From Boesenbergia rotunda (taxonomy: Eukaryota > Streptophyta > Magnoliopsida > Zingiberales > Zingiberaceae): DNA of 64,000 bases. The DNA lies in contig JAGFNQ010001614.1 of NCBI GenBank assembly GCA_024364735.1, positions 320,784-384,783 of the forward strand, in the 5' to 3' direction. The position numbers and the translations under genes are program-made. Positions 60,180-64,000 of the stretch are shown one piece after another. Every line of letters starts with the position of its first letter. Position 1 is the first letter of the stretch. Below the pieces are notes generated by a model. The model was given only the letters and a program-made list of their open reading frames with translations, had not been told where the DNA came from and searched no databases.

Positions 60180-60370
60180 CGCTATCGGCGCAGATCGTCG
60201 GTGACTGCCGGCCGGTTGTTGACCGTCGGTCGCCGATGGTGGTCACTCGACCGAGTGCCGACGGTGGTCGGCGATGGTCACCGAGAGTTGGCTATGGCAG
60301 GCGGCCGGTGATGGTCGCCAGGTGCCGACGGTGGTGTGGTCGTCGGCTGTCGTTGTCGATTGTCAACCGT
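60180..60370. repeat. GC-rich degenerate repeat block
   Basis: Variants of GTCGCCGATGGTGGTC and GTGCCGACGGTGGTCGGC recur about eight times, with sharp AT-rich edges. It is probably an inserted repeat rather than promoter sequence. Confidence 0.5.
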
Positions 60371-60643
60371 GAATAATATTTTCGAAAATTAATAAATTGT
60401 AATAATTATTTTCGTCTCAAATATAAATATTACAGAATAATTTTAAAATGATAAATTTTATAATTTTGAATCAAGAAAAACCAGCAATTAAACCAGTGAT
60501 GGGCTCTGTTTTGACCAGACCATAAACCGTAGCAGCTACTGCCGTCGCGGGTTTCGCTCTCCAGCCCCCATCCGCCGCTTCCCTCTTTTAAACCCTCGTC
60601 GCTGCGGTTTACAGGAAGGCCACACCATCCAAGTGACCGCCGA

Positions 60644-63600
60644 ATGGGGTCACGATCAAGCGGAGGGAGAGCGGCGGAGGAAGAAGTGCCGAACACGGAG
60701 CTCTACGCCCGCCTCCACGTATCGCCGTCGGCGTCTGCTGAGGAAATCCGTAAAGCGTTCCTTTACTGGTCGGGGGTGGCTCACCCCGACAAGCACCTCG
60801 ACCCCCAGGTTGGTTGATCTCTTTACGACGCTGACTTTTCGTTGGGATTCTTACTTGTTGATGTTCCTTTTTCGCTTTTGTTTCCGTTTTGTATCCCCTA
60901 TAGTACGAGTGTGAATACAGATAAATTGGTTGGTTCTCGTCTTGCCTTTGTAGCATTATGTGATTAAGAGGAAGATTTGTGAGGGTTTGATCCAAAAAAT
61001 GAACCGAGAATGACGAGCATTTGACCAATTGCTGCATCTACAATATTTATGGCTTCTGTCAATGACCTGTTTTGCTTCTCGGAACAAGCTATCAAACAAC
61101 ACTAGTGTTGGAATTCGTGGTCGAAGAGGACCTGTGAATGATTAAAAATAGTATATTTGTGGGCTCAACTGCGGTGTTGTAGATACTGAAATTTGAATGT
61201 CTTAAATGGCTTACTGTTCTGAGCCTCTCGTTATCTTTCTCCTGCCATGTCTGCTATACACAGGGGATTTGGGGCTATTCCGTAGGTGTTATGGTTTTGC
61301 TGCATAGAAGTGTTGTAAAGTAAGGATAAATTCATGCATTCTTCAATTGTTGGTAAAAAAAAATGTTAGTTCAATGCAATCTGACTTGGATAACATTAAG
61401 GCTTCAATTATAAAATGAGTTGGCAGAAATACAAGAATTTGGATAATATTAGTTGTGAGAAATTAGTAGACCATGCATGGAGCTTTTTTCTTTGTAATTT
61501 TTTTGATAAAAGTGTTCTCTCTATTGTGCGCATGAATGTTTTTATGTCAAATTATGAAACTTAGCATCACCATCCAAGGTTCGCCCAACCTGTATCCATG
61601 TAAGAAGATTAGAGATTCCATCGAATCACTGTTAAGACGATCACAAGACACTAACAATATTATTAAGGCTAGTATGTATCTCCAATTGTTGGGATTCATG
61701 TGCTTTTTTTGTAATGGTTTAATAATTTATGTTCATAGATAAAAAATAAACATCAAGGTGGAACAATGTCTGTTACCTAGGTAGATTCTTTTCTTTCAAG
61801 AAATCAACTGTGAAACTAACTTGAAAGCTCCTCTATGTAAAATGCTCTGAAGTGTCTTTTCTTTTTTTCTCCCTTACCATCACCAACCACAATATTCTAC
61901 ATATGAGATAAGCCATAGTTTCCTCTTAATCTCCTATGGAAGTGTCAAATTTTAAACTGTCATATCATCCTCCAAATTGTTCAAGCGACTCTGTATTGGA
62001 TTTATTTATTTTAAAGGTTTCTTCTAGTTAAAGGATGCTGCTACGGAAAATTTCCGTCAAATTGTTGAAGCATATGACATCTTGAACGATCCAGACAAAA
62101 GACAAATTTATGATATTTATGGTATGGAAGGCCTAAGTTCAGGCTTGGAACTTGGGCCCCATCTGAATAAAGTAGATGAACTAAAGGAGGAATTGGAAAA
62201 ACTAAAGCGTCACAAGGAACATGGAAAGGCACTCGCTCACTCTGGAGCCTCAATTATGCTTCTTGGGAGATTATCCTTACCTGATTACCTAGAGGGCGGT
62301 CGCATTATTAATCGGTAATCTTTATTATTCTTGTTTTTTTATGTTTTTGTTCTCTCTTCTTCATTCAATTGATTTTTTTTGTCGTTTGTAGTTACATGCT
62401 TTTGAATTTAAGACTTTCCTGCTATAATTGCAGAATATCATTCATGATATGATGAAACCTCTTAACTGCTTCTATTGGATTTAAGATTTTGCTGCTATAA
62501 TTGCAGAATATCATTCATGATATGATGAAACCTTTTAACTGCTTCTATTGGATTCAAGTTGTCGAAGATATGCATTCTCGCATGTTGTACACGTGTATTT
62601 TAGAAAAAAGCTTCAGTTGTAAATATACATGCATGCATGTTGTATATGCGTATATTAGAAATTTTTCACCATCTAAACACTGTGGCAATTGAATGACTTG
62701 GTCCTGCTCCTTATTGATTTTATGAATAAATTGGCTCCCTAAATATTCTCACAATTCATTTCTCATCCACCAAATCATTTCTAGTCTCTAGCATATGAGT
62801 TAGTATTATTGTTTTTTGTTTTAGCAAAACTGTCTTTGCTAGAGGCCGCAACATTTGAAATAATTCCTGCTGTCCATAATCAATGGTTCTGTCTGGCTTT
62901 TAATCTTTCCTCTGTAACTTACAGAATGGAAATGGCCAGTGACTTTCAATCACAAATATCCAAGAGAAACATTGTTTCTGTTAATGGACGATTTGTTGTT
63001 TCTGGTGAAAGTGGCCAAGGTTCAGCAACTGTTGTGTTTAGGCACTATGTTTCTCCTGCTACCGAAGTCGATTTTAGGGCAACAGCTGGTCTACGGTCAC
63101 TCATTGGTTTCCAAGCATCTCGGTAATCTATTTTATATTTGTTGATCATTTAGTTTCTTATGATTCTTCTTATCTTGTTCCTACTGGTTTGTATTTGTAA
63201 TATTATTATTTTTTCAGTCAACTTTCAAATCATTCAACAGCATCTTCAGGGTTTATGGTTTCTTTAGGAGATGGATCAGTCAATCTTTCTAATACCTGGG
63301 GTCGCCAACTATCAGAAACGAGCTCAGGAAATGTATGTCTGTGATATAATACTTTTAATTTCCTCAACCATTTTATGATTAGATACTTCTCTCTTCTTTC
63401 AGTTGAAAACTTAGCTGTATGATTGTGGGTTTTGGATGGGTGGTGTTATCACAGGGATCTTGATTTTGACCTTTTGTTTGCTTGAAAAGAGAGGATAGAA
63501 GAGAAAATGAGAAAATGGCAACTTATTCATTCTGTCTTCATAGGGTTAAATCAGTCTTTTTAATGTTTTTCCTCCCTCTATACCCTCTTCTACCCACTTT

Positions 63601-64000
63601 TGGAATGAACCAAAAATAGGGAAAAGAGATTCATTTTTTTTTTCCTCCCTTACTTTTTGTTTTCCCATTGAAGATAAAAGAAATGACTACTTTCCCTCCT
63701 TTATTTGGGCACCTTTCCTTCTCTAATAGGCATAACTTAGATAACACATGATGAGCAACGAAATGAACAAAATTAGCGACTTAGAAAAATGCCTAACAAA
63801 AGCTACTTTGATTATCAAAGATAAGCCCGGAATGCACTGGTGCACAAAATGCTAATGTATTTCTTTCCTTGTTAAGTTCCCCTCGTCCTTGCTCCCTTGC
63901 GGAACTTATCCTCGTCCACATTTTCTCCTAGAGTAGAAGTTGATGATTAATGGGTCTCATGACATAGAGAGGTCTTTCCCCTCAAGTTCTCCTCTATAGT
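60644..64000 (+). CDS. OWL1-like: OWL1/DNAJC11-like J-domain protein (5' part, runs off the window)
   Basis: Four exons are seen (60644-60808, 62028-62314, 62925-63122, 63218-63332), all GT-AG and in frame, giving the first 255 residues. The J domain starts at about residue 18 (ELYARLHVSPSASAEEIRKA), has the HPD motif at 47-49 that stimulates Hsp70 ATPase, and closes with DPDKRQIYDIYGMEGL. A charged helix (DELKEELEKLKRHKEHGKAL) follows, then the beginning of the beta-rich region shared with DNAJC11 (GSATVVFRHYVSPATEVDF, GDGSVNLSNTWGRQLSETSS). It matches Arabidopsis OWL1 (At2g35720, named for a very-low-fluence light phenotype) by eye. The acceptor at 62027 was chosen because it restores LKDAATENF. 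The rest of the gene lies beyond 64000; no defect is seen in this part. Confidence 0.92.
62404..62549 (+). repeat. 73-bp tandem duplication in intron 2 of the J-protein gene
   Basis: Two copies differing at about six bases, each containing CTGCTATAATTGCAG, which resembles a branch point plus acceptor. Confidence 0.85.
63333..64000 (+). other. Intron of the J-protein gene, to the window end
   Basis: After the donor at 63333 (GTATGT) no further exon of the family is recognised before 64000. The stretch is T-rich and otherwise featureless. Confidence 0.6.

Larger units (their letters stand above)
59846..60643. promoter_or_regulatory. Divergent intergenic region, calnexin / J-protein
   Basis: 798 bp separate the two start codons. 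The calnexin side has a G-box at 59913-59918. The middle is AT-rich (59930-60180), then comes a GC-rich block of GTCGGCGATGGTGGTC-like words at 60180-60370. No TATA box stands out for either gene. Confidence 0.5.

Overview
This window is nuclear DNA of a flowering plant. The evidence is split genes with GT-AG introns, plant gene families (BOI-type RING ligase, GRAS factor, calnexin, OWL1-like J-protein) and nested LTR retrotransposons, MULE and MITE elements. I suspect a monocot but cannot show it. About two thirds of the window is repeat-derived; the real genes sit at 19.2-20.5, 45.1-49.3 and 53.3-64.0 kb.

Layout. 1-206: a gypsy integrase scrap. 207-12020: an 11.8-kb LTR retrotransposon with 2.5-kb LTRs and only gag and protease; where RT/integrase should be there is a decayed frame of tandem protein repeats. 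A short copy of the element's own post-LTR leader follows the 3' LTR. 12113-18116: an acetyl-CoA synthetase pseudogene fragment (minus strand) whose exon is split by a 5.7-kb Mutator-like element (12403-18089) with a 9-bp target duplication. That element has long palindromic arms and 18 copies of a 158-bp satellite-like repeat. 19268-20525: an intact four-exon BOI-type RING E3 ligase gene (plus), with a TATA box and two palindromic W-box pairs upstream. 22700-30963: a small MITE, an inverted pair of ~0.55-kb arms, an LTR-like block, and nested in it a pol-less copia element (26466-30084) with 932-bp LTRs and a 5-bp TSD. 33056-38062: a decayed, 3'-truncated gypsy element (gag, PR, RT, part of RNase H). 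39.6-42.1 kb: a decayed copia gag and leader on the minus strand. 47172-49267: a GRAS-family SCL1-like gene with a 5'-UTR intron. 49.8-52.6 kb: two related MITEs around a TA microsatellite, a hAT MITE with perfect 8-bp TSD, and a perfect 21-bp hairpin. 53311-59845 (minus): a complete six-exon calnexin gene with a 4.4-kb second intron and one apparent GC-AG intron. 60644 to the window end (plus): the 5' part of an OWL1/DNAJC11-like J-protein gene, divergent from calnexin across 798 bp.

The host genes do not form a pathway. Calnexin (ER folding of glycoproteins) and the J-protein are both chaperone-related and share a divergent intergenic region, so shared regulation is possible but unproven. 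The most unusual structure is the Mutator-like element: inside transposon arms it carries a 158-bp tandem repeat with an orientation switch and a hairpin in every unit, which looks like a satellite array growing inside a transposable element.
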